Shown here: positions 8,977 to 17,392 of the stretch, piece by piece
Numbering within the stretch: position 1 is the stretch's first letter
Layout of the letters: each line of letters opens with the position of its first letter
Assembly: GCA_017391465.1 (NCBI GenBank)
Contig: JAFOYH010000060.1
Span: 13,734 to 77,733 of the forward strand
Reading direction: 5' to 3'
Source: Lachnospiraceae bacterium
GTDB taxonomy: Bacteria > Bacillota_A > Clostridia > Lachnospirales > Lachnospiraceae
Length of the DNA: 64,000 nucleotides
The notes under the pieces: generated by a model
Told to the model about the DNA's origin: nothing
Seen by the model: the letters and a program-made list of their open reading frames with translations, nothing else
Databases searched by the model: none
Position numbers and translations under genes: made by a program

Positions 8977-11259
8977 ATGATTCAAAGTATTACAAAACGT
9001 GATGGTCGTGTCGTATTATATGACCAAAACAAGATCGCAAGTGCCATTTTAAAAGCACTCGAAGTATCCGGCGATGGCAATGCGTCAGACGCAGCCCACG
9101 TAGCAAATAATGTACACCGTGAACTGGAACAGAAATTCAGTTCAGACTCACCCAATATTGAAGCTATTCAGGATATTGTCGAAAAGCAATTGATGAACCA
9201 CGGGTTTAGTGAAGCTGCCAAAGCTTACATCCTTTATCGTGCGAATCGTACTCGTGCACGTGAAGCCAATACTTCTCTCATGAAAACCATCGATGAGATC
9301 ACACAGGTGGATGCCCGTATCAGTGATATCAAGCGTGATAATGCCAATATCGACGGTAATACAGCTATGGGAAGTATGCTTCAGATTGGTTCTGCCGGTG
9401 CAAAAGCTTATAACGAAATGTATCTTTTACGTCCGGAACATGCCAAAGCACATCGCGAAGGTGATATTCACATTCATGATTTTGATTTTTACTCTTTGAC
9501 AACAACATGCTGCCAGATTGATATTCTCAAACTGTTCCACGGCGGTTTCTCCACCGGACACGGACATTTGCGTGAACCAAACTGTATTCAGAGTTATGCA
9601 GCCCTTGCTGCAATTGCCATCCAGTCCAATCAGAACGACCAGCATGGCGGACAGTCTATTCCAAACTTTGATTATGGCATGGCTGAAGGTGTTGCAAAAA
9701 CCTATCGCAAAGCTTTTAAACGCCGTTTAAAAGAAGCCATCGAAGATTATTTTGATTTAGAAGACGAAATGGATACAATCACAGAAGCTATTCAGGAAGC
9801 TGAAACCAACAGCGGTGAATATCCACGTTTAGAAAACACAGATACATTTAACGCTGCAATCAACAAGGCATTGACCTCCAGATATGACTTAACCGAACGT
9901 CAGGCTACAAAAATTATCGCCAAGGCTCAGAAGCGCGCATGGCAGAAAACAGATCGAGATACACATCAGTCCATGGAAGGTTTTGTTCACAACCTGAACA
10001 CCATGCATTCTCGTGCCGGTGCTCAGACACCATTCTCTTCCATTAACTATGGTACGGACACAAGTCCGGAAGGTCGTATGGCAATCCGTAATATTTTATT
10101 AGCTCTGGATGCTGGTCTTGGTAATGGCGAAACCTGTATTTTCCCTATTCATATCTTCAAAGTTAAAGAAGGCGTGAACTACAACGAAAACGATCCAAAC
10201 TATGACTTATTCCGTTTAAGCTGTAAAGTCAGTGCAAAACGCTTATTCCCGAACTATACATTCCTGGATTCTCCATTCAACTTACAGTATTATGTACCTG
10301 GAAGACCGGAAACCGAAGTCGCAACCATGGGATGCCGTACACGTGTTATGGGTAATGTTTATGATCCAACACGTCAGATTGCTTACTCCAGAGGAAATTT
10401 ATCTTTCACCTCGATTAATTTACCTCGTCTTGCCATCGAAAGTCAGGGAGACGAAAAAGTCTTCTATGATAAATTAAAAGATATGCTGGATCTCGTAGCT
10501 CAACAGCTTCTGGATCGTTTTGATATTCAGGCAAACAAGCATATTTACAACTATCCATTCCTTATGGGACAGGGTATTTGGCTTGATTCTGATCATTTAA
10601 CAAACAAAGATGATTTAAGAGAAGTTCTGAAACACGGAACCTTATCCATCGGTTTTATCGGTCTTGCTGAAACATTAACCGCATTATATGGCAAACATCA
10701 TGGTCAGTCTGAAGATATGCAGACAAAAGGTCTTGAAATTATCGGTTTCATGCGCGATTACTGTGACCGCAAATCGCAGGAAATGAAAATGAACTTTACT
10801 CTTCTTGCTACACCAGCCGAAGGCCTTTCCGGTCGTTTCACACGCATGGATTTAAAACGTTATGGAAAATTAGCTGGTGTAAATGATCGTGAATACTATA
10901 CAAACAGTTTCCATATTCCGGTTTATTATAATATTTCCGTCTATGACAAAATTCGTCTCGAGGCACCATATCATGCATTATGCAATGCGGGACATATCAG
11001 TTATGTCGAATTGGACGGCGATACCGCACAAAATGTCGAAGCTTTCGAAGCCGTTGTTCGTTGTATGCACGATAACAATATTGGTTATGGAAGTATTAAC
11101 CATCCGGTGGACCGCGATCCAATTTGTGGTTATGTTGGTATCATCGGAGATGTCTGCCCACGCTGCGGTCGTCGCGAAGGTGAACAGATTCCGGAAGACA
11201 GAATTGAAGAATTAAGAAAATTATATCCTCAGATGCCTGCATTCCAGGGCATCGAATAA
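8977..11259 (+). CDS. nrdD: Anaerobic ribonucleoside-triphosphate reductase, large part
   Basis: Class III ribonucleotide reductase making dNTPs without oxygen. The 760 residues show an N-terminal ATP-cone (about 3-95), the barrel with active-site cysteines near C178/C179 (TTCCQID) and C387 (NGETCIFP), and a C-terminal zinc-finger-like region with C717 (ICGYVG), C727 and C730 (CPRCGR). In most NrdD proteins the zinc site is followed by the glycyl-radical loop RxxGYL and a final RVKH; here the chain instead ends with about 30 unrelated residues. The loop is encoded by the next small gene. Only three zinc-ligand cysteines are visible instead of four. The operon is behind NrdR boxes. Confidence 0.95.
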   Translation: MIQSITKRDGRVVLYDQNKIASAILKALEVSGDGNASDAAHVANNVHRELEQKFSSDSPNIEAIQDIVEKQLMNHGFSEAAKAYILYRANRTRAREANTSLMKTIDEITQVDARISDIKRDNANIDGNTAMGSMLQIGSAGAKAYNEMYLLRPEHAKAHREGDIHIHDFDFYSLTTTCCQIDILKLFHGGFSTGHGHLREPNCIQSYAALAAIAIQSNQNDQHGGQSIPNFDYGMAEGVAKTYRKAFKRRLKEAIEDYFDLEDEMDTITEAIQEAETNSGEYPRLENTDTFNAAINKALTSRYDLTERQATKIIAKAQKRAWQKTDRDTHQSMEGFVHNLNTMHSRAGAQTPFSSINYGTDTSPEGRMAIRNILLALDAGLGNGETCIFPIHIFKVKEGVNYNENDPNYDLFRLSCKVSAKRLFPNYTFLDSPFNLQYYVPGRPETEVATMGCRTRVMGNVYDPTRQIAYSRGNLSFTSINLPRLAIESQGDEKVFYDKLKDMLDLVAQQLLDRFDIQANKHIYNYPFLMGQGIWLDSDHLTNKDDLREVLKHGTLSIGFIGLAETLTALYGKHHGQSEDMQTKGLEIIGFMRDYCDRKSQEMKMNFTLLATPAEGLSGRFTRMDLKRYGKLAGVNDREYYTNSFHIPVYYNISVYDKIRLEAPYHALCNAGHISYVELDGDTAQNVEAFEAVVRCMHDNNIGYGSINHPVDRDPICGYVGIIGDVCPRCGRREGEQIPEDRIEELRKLYPQMPAFQGIE

Positions 11260-11285
11260 AACACATATTATAAGGAGGTTTTACA

Positions 11286-11438
11286 ATGACTATTAAATCT
11301 CAGAATGAAAATTTAGGACAGGGTGTTGGTTTTGAACGTATTCGCCGAATCACAGGTTACCTTGTAGGAACAATGGATAAATGGAACGACGCCAAACGTG
11401 CAGAAGAAAGAGACCGTGTAAAACACGGCATGGCATAA
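11286..11438 (+). CDS. nrdD: Detached glycyl-radical domain of NrdD (50 aa)
   Basis: A 50-residue protein corresponding to the C-terminal tail normally fused to NrdD. It contains RRITGYL at 20-26, matching the glycyl-radical motif with the predicted radical glycine at G24, and ends AKRAEERDRVKHG, the usual NrdD C-terminus. It has its own AAGGAGG site 26 bp after the nrdD stop and a proper ATG, so this is a true gene split and not a sequencing frameshift. nrdG begins 1 bp after its stop codon, so translation is likely coupled. The expected role is to complement NrdD after activation by NrdG; that is inferred. Confidence 0.85.
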   Translation: MTIKSQNENLGQGVGFERIRRITGYLVGTMDKWNDAKRAEERDRVKHGMA

Positions 11439-11439
11439 T

Positions 11440-11952
11440 ATGCTTTATCTCGCAGATATTATAACAGACAGTATTGTGGATGGTCCGGGACTCCGGACCA
11501 CCATTTTTTCTCAGGGCTGTCCACACCATTGTCCAGGCTGCCATAATCCTGAAACATGGGCGTTTGAAGGTGGTACCGCCATTGATGAAGAAGATGCTTT
11601 AAAAATCGTCCGTTCCAATCCATTAAGCCGTGGTGTGACTTTTTCCGGCGGCGAACCATTCTCACAGGCCGAAAGCTTTACAAAACTTGCGATCCTTTTA
11701 AAAGAAAACGGATATGAGGTTGCATCCTACTCCGGATTTACATTTGAACAGCTTGTGAATGGAACCGAAGCACAGAAGGATCTTTTAAGACACATCGATG
11801 TTCTTATCGATGGACCATTTCTTCAGTCCGAAAAAAGTTTAACTCTCAATTTTAGAGGAAGTAAAAACCAGCGTATTCTTGATGTCTCAAAAAGCCTTGC
11901 TGAAGGCAAAGCCGTTGAGATCACAAGCGGTCGCTGGACTGGTGAATATTAA
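11440..11952 (+). CDS. nrdG: Anaerobic RNR-activating radical SAM protein
   Basis: Radical SAM activase that generates the glycyl radical on NrdD. The 170 residues have the [4Fe-4S] cluster motif GCPHHCPGC (C27, C31, C34) and the SAM-binding FSGGEPF segment, and match the family length. The ATG lies 1 nt after the stop of the small glycyl-radical gene and there is no clear Shine-Dalgarno, so it probably relies on translational coupling. Here its substrate would be the glycine on the separate 50-residue subunit, either free or docked on NrdD. A terminator follows at 11978. Confidence 0.95.
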   Translation: MLYLADIITDSIVDGPGLRTTIFSQGCPHHCPGCHNPETWAFEGGTAIDEEDALKIVRSNPLSRGVTFSGGEPFSQAESFTKLAILLKENGYEVASYSGFTFEQLVNGTEAQKDLLRHIDVLIDGPFLQSEKSLTLNFRGSKNQRILDVSKSLAEGKAVEITSGRWTGEY

Positions 11953-11977
11953 TTTTAAACTTTATAGTTCAAACAAA

Positions 11978-12016
11978 AAAAGCCTTTAGACGCTTCATCA
12001 GCATCTAAAGGCTTTT
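11978..12016. terminator. Bidirectional terminator between nrdG and rpsR
   Basis: AAAAGCCTTTAGA(C)GC pairs with GC(A)TCTAAAGGCTTTT around a TTCATCA loop, with T-rich flanks on both strands. Confidence 0.88.
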
Positions 12017-12044
12017 CATTTCCATTATGTGATTAATGCCCTAA

Positions 12045-12308
12045 TTAATCTACGATGTAAGGCATAAGTGCGATATGTCTTGCTCTCTTAATAGCAACTG
12101 TAAGAGCTCTCTGATGTTTTGCACAGTTACCTGTGATTCTTCTAGGAAGAATTTTACCTCTTTCAGAGATATATCTTTTTAATTTGTTTACATCCTTGTA
12201 ATCAATTACAGCGTTTTTATCTGCACAGTATACGCAAACTTTTTTTCTTCTGCGTCCGCCACGTCTCTTCATTGGAGAGTCGTTTCTTTTTTCTCTATCG
12301 AATGCCAT
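12045..12308 (-). CDS. rpsR: 30S ribosomal protein S18 (bS18)
   Basis: Small-subunit protein that binds 16S rRNA as a heterodimer with S6. The 87 residues have a basic N-terminal tail ([10 protein letters not shown]) and the conserved segment [18 protein letters not shown] followed by [12 protein letters not shown]. The tail includes CVYC near residue 25, typical of the zinc-ribbon-like C+ form. It is the last gene of rpsF-ssb-rpsR. Confidence 0.97.
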   Translation of the reverse strand: MAFDREKRNDSPMKRRGGRRRKKVCVYCADKNAVIDYKDVNKLKRYISERGKILPRRITGNCAKHQRALTVAIKRARHIALMPYIVD

Positions 12309-12354
12309 TGCTCATAACCTCCTAATCCAAAATCTAATTCTTAAAATTTAACGT

Positions 12355-12801
12355 TTAACTGAAAGGTAATTCCTCATCCAAACCATCTGGAATGTTCATA
12401 AAACCATCACCAATTGGAGCACTTGGAGCCATTGCAGCGGATGGACGACCCCCAAAAGCTGCTGCAGACTGTTCACTGGAAGCTTTGCTTTCAGCAAATT
12501 CCTGCTCATCAATGATAACATCTGTTGTATAAACTTTCACACCATCACGGTTTGTGTAGCTTCCTGTCTGAATACGACCGGAAACAACAATACGGATACC
12601 CTGTCTGAAATACTTTTCAGCAAATTCTGCTGCACGACCAAATGCCACGCAGTTAATAAAATCTGCATCTGGTTCGCCGGCTCTTTTGAACGTACGATTC
12701 ACAGCCAATGTATAACGAGCCACTGCTGTTGGACGTTCGCCCTGGGAGTAACGAACTTCAGGATCTCTTGTTAAGCGTCCCATCAAAATAACTTTATTCA
12801 T
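12355..12801 (-). CDS. ssb: Single-stranded DNA-binding protein
   Basis: Binds single-stranded DNA in replication and repair. The 148 residues have an OB-fold starting MNKVILMGRLTRDPEVRYS, a flexible Ala/Ser/Pro-rich linker, and the acidic C-terminal tip DEELPFS that recruits partner enzymes. The length is normal. Its position between rpsF and rpsR is the standard Firmicutes arrangement, and this makes it the housekeeping SSB and not a mobile-element copy. Confidence 0.97.
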   Translation of the reverse strand: MNKVILMGRLTRDPEVRYSQGERPTAVARYTLAVNRTFKRAGEPDADFINCVAFGRAAEFAEKYFRQGIRIVVSGRIQTGSYTNRDGVKVYTTDVIIDEQEFAESKASSEQSAAAFGGRPSAAMAPSAPIGDGFMNIPDGLDEELPFS

Positions 12802-12826
12802 TAAGACTTACACCTCTCTTTAAAAA

Positions 12827-13114
12827 TTAAGCGTCCTGTCTAATGCATAAATATCTAATTACGTCTTCCATGATACGAACACGCTGTTCAACTTCATTTG
12901 GACAATTAGAATCAGATTCGAAAGTAATGAAATAATAGAAGCCTTCTTTCATCTTCTGAATTTCGTAAGCTAACTTTCTCTTACCCCATTCATCCACGTT
13001 TGTTACGTTACCACCGAAACGAGCGATGAGAGCTTTTACTTTTTCAATAACAGCTGCTCTTTCTTCATCTTCGATTTTTGTTGTAACAACAACGCATAAT
13101 TCATATTTTTTCAT
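12827..13114 (-). CDS. rpsF: 30S ribosomal protein S6 (bS6)
   Basis: Small-subunit protein pairing with S18. The ATG at 13114 gives 95 residues beginning MKKYELCVVV, the family N-terminus, and it has AGGAGG nine nt upstream; longer in-frame extensions are not supported. KRKLAYEIQKMKEGFYYFI is the conserved core. First gene of rpsF-ssb-rpsR. In other bacteria the S6:S18 dimer binds the rpsF leader; the leader here has a short CTCTG/CAGAG hairpin but I could not match the published motif. Confidence 0.97.
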   Translation of the reverse strand: MKKYELCVVVTTKIEDEERAAVIEKVKALIARFGGNVTNVDEWGKRKLAYEIQKMKEGFYYFITFESDSNCPNEVEQRVRIMEDVIRYLCIRQDA

Positions 13115-13206
13115 GCTGCTGCACCTCCTTCTGGTCTTCTGGCCCTCTGTCTTAGCAGAGAGCAAGGAAATATTAAAAACATATCACAATTTCGTATCTT
13201 AACATA

Positions 13207-13236
13207 AAAAAAGGGCTGATACAAGCCCTTTTTTGA
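13207..13236. terminator. Terminator between the DUF951 gene and rpsF
   Basis: AAAAAAGGGCT pairs with AGCCCTTTTTT around a 6-nt loop; symmetrical A and T tracts allow function in either direction, mainly downstream of the DUF951 gene. Confidence 0.88.
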
Positions 13237-13253
13237 ATTTCTAATGTTCTTTT

Positions 13254-13445
13254 TTAAATAATATCCGATGGTCGTTTTATATCACGAAGATTCTTTTCAA
13301 CCAGCTTTCTGGCAATCATTACTGTATGATCGCATCCCATACATTTCAAACGAAAATCAGCACCAATACGCAAAACTTCCCATTCGAAGCTGCCGCATGG
13401 ATGTTTCTTTTTTAATTTAACGATATCGCCCACCTGAATATCCAT
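13254..13445 (-). CDS. DUF951 family protein
   Basis: Small conserved Firmicutes protein, 63 residues from the ATG at 13445, which has GGGAGGT upstream. Longer frames run into tRNA-Thr and are not credible. It shows the family pattern DIQVGDIVKLKKKHPCGS, W-x-R-x-GADFRLKC, then CDHTVMIARK, with three cysteines that may bind metal. The family is typically found next to rpsF, as here. Its function is unknown; the beta-rich fold with basic patches suggests nucleic acid or ribosome contact, which is only inference. Confidence 0.88.
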   Translation of the reverse strand: MDIQVGDIVKLKKKHPCGSFEWEVLRIGADFRLKCMGCDHTVMIARKLVEKNLRDIKRPSDII

Positions 13446-13517
13446 CGTCAGACCTCCCTGCCTAAGATGTACACATGTTATCAATGCATCATTATATAAA
13501 AACAGGTATAAAAAAGA

Positions 13518-13590
13518 AGCTACTGAGGGGATTCGAACCCCTGACCTACGCATTACGAGTGCGTTGCTCTACCTGCTGAGCCACAGTAGC
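13518..13590 (-). tRNA. tRNA-Thr (anticodon CGU)
   Basis: Full cloverleaf on the minus strand: acceptor GCTACTG/CAGTAGC with discriminator T, D-arm GCTCAGCAGGTAGAGC, anticodon loop CTCGTAA between ACGCA and TGCGT, and T-arm with GGTTCGAATCC. The 3' CCA is not encoded. A promoter TGGACA-N16-TATAAT lies upstream (-10 at 13601-13606, -35 at 13623-13628). Confidence 0.96.
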
Positions 13591-13659
13591 CTGCTTTTCT
13601 ATTATAGCAAATTAAACTTTTTTGTCCAGACCCTAATCCGAATATTTATCACACACATC

Positions 13660-14697
13660 TTAATATTTATTACGCACCTTTTCAAAGAAGCATAAGAAAT
13701 CTTTAACTTCAATCTCCGTTCCATCGTCCAATACAACTTTGCCTGTGAAATGACCAAATACCTGATGCTGATCTGAAATGATCACTTTAGCATCCGTCAG
13801 TGAACTACGATCCATGATTGGAATAAACGCACCGTCAAAACGTCCATCTGAAGATACGATGTCCCAAGGTTCCATAAAAAGATCATTGCCATCCATATCG
13901 GTCGGAATGCAGAAAATGACATCTTCCAATTTATGCGCTTTTCCATTATAAAAGACCATGTTCTCTGTCGCTGAGGAACGATCACTAAAACCATAGCCCA
14001 GATTAAAGCCAAATGGAACACCATCCACCTTTCCACTTCCGGAACCCCAGTACCAGGTGTTATCTCTCGTCCAGACACCGCGTCCCCAGTCAAGAACACC
14101 CATAGAGTCTTCCGGACGGAAGCGCCACTGTTCTTCTCCAAGCCGTACACATCCACTGGCCGGCATACAGTTGATTTTCTGGTTGTAATAAAATGCTGTC
14201 GGTTCTTCTGCCCATGGCGTTGCAATACACATGGTATCCATCGGTTTCTGGAGAAGCCATATTTCCACATCCAGATTTTTGCCGTCTTTGAAATTTTCCA
14301 TATGACACTGAATCTTTCTTCGATCATAAACCATGGAATATCTCAAATGAATTCGTTTGTTTTTAAAATCGGCATTCCCCTGATTGGAATGATTTCCCAA
14401 ACGGAATTTACCCATTGGCGCTGCAGATAAAACCGTTTCTGTGTGATGTTCTTTTTTATCAAAATCCAATATGGATACACTGATCATTCCAAGATATGCC
14501 AAATCCGAAATCGTAAATGCCACCCCAAAATGATCATTGGCTACAAGATAATAATCCCATTCTTTAATTCGATATTTTGGCACCTTAATCGCTGAACGAT
14601 CATACTGCCATACAAGTTCTTTTGCCCACCCCGGCTCTGTAATATGTCCATTTTCGTCCAACAGTGGCTGTACCGTTGTTACTTCATGCTGACTCAT
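13660..14697 (-). CDS. DUF2804 domain-containing protein
   Basis: A 345-residue protein that covers the full DUF2804 length. It contains the conserved pieces GWAKELVWQYDRSAIK near the N-terminus, KEWDYY, LDWGRGVWTRDNTWYWGSGSG in the centre (quoted in parts: LDWGRGVW, WYWGSGSG), and GFNLGYGFSDRSSATEN. The fold is thought to be lipocalin-like and beta-rich, possibly binding a hydrophobic ligand, but no activity is established. No signal peptide or membrane segment is seen, so it is cytosolic. It appears monocistronic, with a GTG-free ATG start preceded by AAGGGGTG. The neighbouring GDSL hydrolase might act on a related lipid; speculative. Confidence 0.85.
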   Translation of the reverse strand: MSQHEVTTVQPLLDENGHITEPGWAKELVWQYDRSAIKVPKYRIKEWDYYLVANDHFGVAFTISDLAYLGMISVSILDFDKKEHHTETVLSAAPMGKFRLGNHSNQGNADFKNKRIHLRYSMVYDRRKIQCHMENFKDGKNLDVEIWLLQKPMDTMCIATPWAEEPTAFYYNQKINCMPASGCVRLGEEQWRFRPEDSMGVLDWGRGVWTRDNTWYWGSGSGKVDGVPFGFNLGYGFSDRSSATENMVFYNGKAHKLEDVIFCIPTDMDGNDLFMEPWDIVSSDGRFDGAFIPIMDRSSLTDAKVIISDQHQVFGHFTGKVVLDDGTEIEVKDFLCFFEKVRNKY

Positions 14698-14756
14698 TTG
14701 TAAACACCCCTTCCATATCCTGTAAATTCACATTTTATAATATCTATTCTTCATCT

Positions 14757-15353
14757 TCATAGAACCTTCATCTTCGCATACGCCTCACAAAAAATATTCG
14801 CCAAAGCCAAATAACCTTCTTTTGTTGGATGAACACCATCCTGATATCCATACATAATGCCCGCATTTTCCAAATATTCCGGATATCTTTTTTGAAAATC
14901 AATATATGGCACGTGCATAGTTTCACAGTAGGCAATCAGCCACTCCCTGTATTTTGAAAATATTTCCAATGTTTGTTCAATACTATAATAACTATACCAG
15001 CATCTTTTCAGCATCTCACCATCCACTGTAATCGGTATACCAACAATCGTCCCTATTCCTGATTCCAATGCCCGTTCAACCATTCGGGATACATTCTTAC
15101 AAGTACGTTCCAATGATGTTCCCATTAAAATATCATTGGCTCCGGCCATGATAAAAACTTCTTTCGGATGATTCCACAATACATCCTCAGAAAAACGTGC
15201 GCGCATGCCAGCAGATGTATCTCCGTTAATCCCCCGATTTAAAATCGTAATACCCAAGCGTTCAGATGCCACGCGCGGCCATGAAAAACGCGGATGCACG
15301 CCATACCCATAAACAATACTGTCACCAATACACACTAAATCCGGCTGTACCAT
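14757..15353 (-). CDS. SGNH/GDSL hydrolase family esterase
   Basis: Serine esterase or lipase of the SGNH class. From the ATG at 15353 (GGAGTG upstream) it has 198 residues, a typical length. Block I is CIGDSIVYG with nucleophile S12, block III is MAGANDI, and block V is DGVHPTKEGY with the catalytic Asp and His near the C-terminus. No signal peptide, so it is cytosolic; substrates could be acyl thioesters, acylated sugars or lysophospholipids. The L,D-transpeptidase gene upstream ends in its own terminator, so they are probably separate units. Confidence 0.88.
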   Translation of the reverse strand: MVQPDLVCIGDSIVYGYGVHPRFSWPRVASERLGITILNRGINGDTSAGMRARFSEDVLWNHPKEVFIMAGANDILMGTSLERTCKNVSRMVERALESGIGTIVGIPITVDGEMLKRCWYSYYSIEQTLEIFSKYREWLIAYCETMHVPYIDFQKRYPEYLENAGIMYGYQDGVHPTKEGYLALANIFCEAYAKMKVL

Positions 15354-15406
15354 CCAATCACTCCGATCTTTTTTATTACATTTAGTATAACATGTCACAT
15401 GCAAAA

Positions 15407-15444
15407 AAAGAACATTGTGAATTCCAAAACTCACAATGTTCTTT
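15407..15444 (-). terminator. Terminator of the L,D-transpeptidase gene
   Basis: AAAGAACATTGTGA (15407-15420) pairs with TCACAATGTTCTTT (15431-15444); the minus-strand transcript ends in a run of U. Confidence 0.9.
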
Positions 15445-15453
15445 ATATTTTGT

Positions 15454-16833
15454 TTAATAATAAATAACAACAGGCACTCCTACTTCAATGTTCCAGAATA
15501 AGGATTCAACTGCATCATATGGTGTATTAATGCAGCCATGAGAACCGTTGTAAAGATACTCTGTTCCACCATAAGCATAACGCCACAGAGAATCATGAAT
15601 GCCAATACCTCCATTGATCTGCATCCAGTAGTTTACCGGTGTACGATAATCATCTCCCACCAGAATGGTGTTCTGTAAACGGTTATGAATGAAATAGACC
15701 CCTGCAGGTGTACCCATACCCGCATACATTGTTCCAGATGTAATCGGTGTTTCAAGGAACAATTCCCCATCGAGATAATACCACATATACTGGCTGGATA
15801 AATCCATCTCAACATAAGTATCGCCAATATCATCTGCTGCATCTGAATTCAATCCATTAAATGGTGTCATATTATAATCCGGCTCACGGGTTATCACACG
15901 CTGGTTTGCCACATCATCCATAATCTTATCCGTTTCTGTATAAACAGCCATAGACCATCCATAGTTACCCGGCTGGAGTGTGATCACATCCCCCCATGAA
16001 TTTTTAAATTCACGGTATGTATAAACCGTATCATACTTCGCTGCCAACTGTTTCATAAACGCATACGCCGCATCCCAGGAAAGGTAATAACTGCCATCCC
16101 AGTTTTTACGTACCCATGTACGAATCTGTTCTGTTCCGATAACTTCTTTTTCACCACGAAAATCATATGTGATCTCTGCCTGACAAAGCTTATCCACCTC
16201 ATTTAATACATCCCGAATCTCCTTAGATTCCAATGTGATCGTTGGTTTTTCATAACAATTTGCCGCCACAAGATCAATTTTACGTTCTCCGGCTTCAACT
16301 GCCTGCGCAATAATTGCTTTCGTTGGTTCAACTTCCAAAGTATTTCCTAAAGTTTCTTTTTGCAAAGAAAAACTATACTCATCAATCACGATGGACGCAT
16401 TCGTTGGGGCTGTCATCTCCTGTGTCAGACAATTTAACTTCGATATCTCTGCCTTTAACTTAGCATGATTATATTCCCAATCCGGTTCAAATATATAATC
16501 CGTATGCGCAAACAGCTTGACCGGCCACTGCCATCCCATCTCTCTTTTTTTCAATTCAGCAACACCGTCAAATATATAATTAAAATCAAAGGTTGATCCC
16601 AGAAGAAGTTCCGAATCTCCCTCAATGGTCACTACGCGCAAATGATAATTATCCTGATTTTCTTCTAAGACTTTCTGAACATCCGAAACTTTCTGCATAG
16701 ATACATCAATACCATTAATCGTCGTATTTGGACAAAATACCTGATCAAAATAAAACGCTATACCAAAATAGCAAATCATCAACAAACAAAAAATGCTCGC
16801 TGCAATCGTGATTCCAATTTTCTTTCTATCCAT
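15454..16833 (-). CDS. L,D-transpeptidase with peptidoglycan-binding repeats
   Basis: Cell-wall cross-linking enzyme forming 3-3 peptide links, or attaching proteins to peptidoglycan. It has 459 residues: a short cytoplasmic N-terminus, one membrane anchor (about 8-30), two putative PG_binding_4-type domains in the extracellular part, and a C-terminal YkuD domain with the signature IGIHDS and SHGCINT carrying the catalytic cysteine near residue 433. It is anchored outside the membrane. The gene is divergent from DUF1540 and ends at a strong terminator. Its control is not evident; a sporulation link is possible from the adjacent sigma-G promoter but unproven. Confidence 0.92.
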   Translation of the reverse strand: MDRKKIGITIAASIFCLLMICYFGIAFYFDQVFCPNTTINGIDVSMQKVSDVQKVLEENQDNYHLRVVTIEGDSELLLGSTFDFNYIFDGVAELKKREMGWQWPVKLFAHTDYIFEPDWEYNHAKLKAEISKLNCLTQEMTAPTNASIVIDEYSFSLQKETLGNTLEVEPTKAIIAQAVEAGERKIDLVAANCYEKPTITLESKEIRDVLNEVDKLCQAEITYDFRGEKEVIGTEQIRTWVRKNWDGSYYLSWDAAYAFMKQLAAKYDTVYTYREFKNSWGDVITLQPGNYGWSMAVYTETDKIMDDVANQRVITREPDYNMTPFNGLNSDAADDIGDTYVEMDLSSQYMWYYLDGELFLETPITSGTMYAGMGTPAGVYFIHNRLQNTILVGDDYRTPVNYWMQINGGIGIHDSLWRYAYGGTEYLYNGSHGCINTPYDAVESLFWNIEVGVPVVIYY

Positions 16834-16886
16834 GTTCTTCCCTCATAAATCAAATTCAGAAGTCTCCGAATTTAATATACCCTTCC

Positions 16887-16917
16887 TGAATAATTTTAAA
16901 ACAATATCACATACTAA
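16887..16917 (+). promoter_or_regulatory. Sigma-G (forespore) type promoter of DUF1540
   Basis: TGAATA (16887-16892), a 17-bp spacer, then CATACTAA (16910-16917) match the forespore sigma-G consensus known from Bacillus. It lies 60 bp upstream of the DUF1540 start. Confidence 0.7.
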
Positions 16918-16976
16918 TCCATGTAAACTCAAATCGGTTATCTATCGATAGCCACCTTATTGAAAGGAGTACTACA

Positions 16977-17138
16977 ATGATTAAAAATGCTTGTATTCAG
17001 TGTTCTATCAAAGAATGTAAACACCACTGCGGAGACGAAAACTACTGTTCTTTAAATCAGATTAAAGTCGGTACACACGAAAGTCATCCAACAAAAATCG
17101 AATGTACAGACTGTGAATCTTTCGTTTTCCGTGCATAA
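16977..17138 (+). CDS. DUF1540 domain-containing protein (53 aa)
   Basis: Small cysteine-rich protein of 53 residues with eight or so metal-ligand candidates in CIQCSIKECKHHCGD, YCSL and CTDCESF, matching the DUF1540 family found in spore-forming Firmicutes. It has a clear GAAAGGAGT site six nt before the ATG and a terminator at 17167-17192. Function is unknown; the ligand pattern suggests zinc or iron binding. A sigma-G-like promoter upstream predicts expression in the developing forespore, which fits other reports of spore-associated cysteine-rich small proteins only loosely. Confidence 0.85.
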   Translation: MIKNACIQCSIKECKHHCGDENYCSLNQIKVGTHESHPTKIECTDCESFVFRA

Positions 17139-17166
17139 ATTCGTTTTCATACAAGTGGAATCTTAA

Positions 17167-17192
17167 TGGGCAGTCACTGACTGTCCATTTTT
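17167..17192 (+). terminator. DUF1540 terminator
   Basis: TGGGCAGTC and GACTGTCCA form a 9-bp stem (one G-U pair) with a 3-nt loop, followed by TTTTT. Confidence 0.8.
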
Positions 17193-17357
17193 AATATCCA
17201 GACACACCAAATACATAATCCCGTTCACTGTATAAAAGCAATTTCATTTTAGCACACTAAAGCCAATACCACAATCTTATTTTATGTCAATTTACTTAAA
17301 GATTCCTTACATTTTCATCAATAACCCAAAGTTATCATTTTGATAAAATTTATATAT

Positions 17358-17386
17358 TTTACAATTTCATTTACACAACATATAAT
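17358..17386 (+). promoter_or_regulatory. Promoter of the candidate ncRNA
   Basis: TTTACA (17358-17363), 17-bp spacer and a perfect TATAAT (17381-17386). No protein-coding gene follows on this strand for over 1 kb. Confidence 0.7.
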
Positions 17387-17392
17387 GAACTC

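Noticed and set aside
11259..11290. nrdD/small-domain boundary as a frameshift error
   Set aside because: The small gene has its own AAGGAGG site and ATG, and nrdD ends with about 30 residues beyond the zinc-finger region, not an abrupt cut.
13115..13206. S6:S18 autoregulatory leader before rpsF
   Set aside because: A small hairpin is present but the conserved bulge motif could not be matched confidently.
13446..13553. Longer N-terminus for the DUF951 protein
   Set aside because: The extension runs into tRNA-Thr and has no homology to the family; the ATG at 13445 has a good ribosome site.
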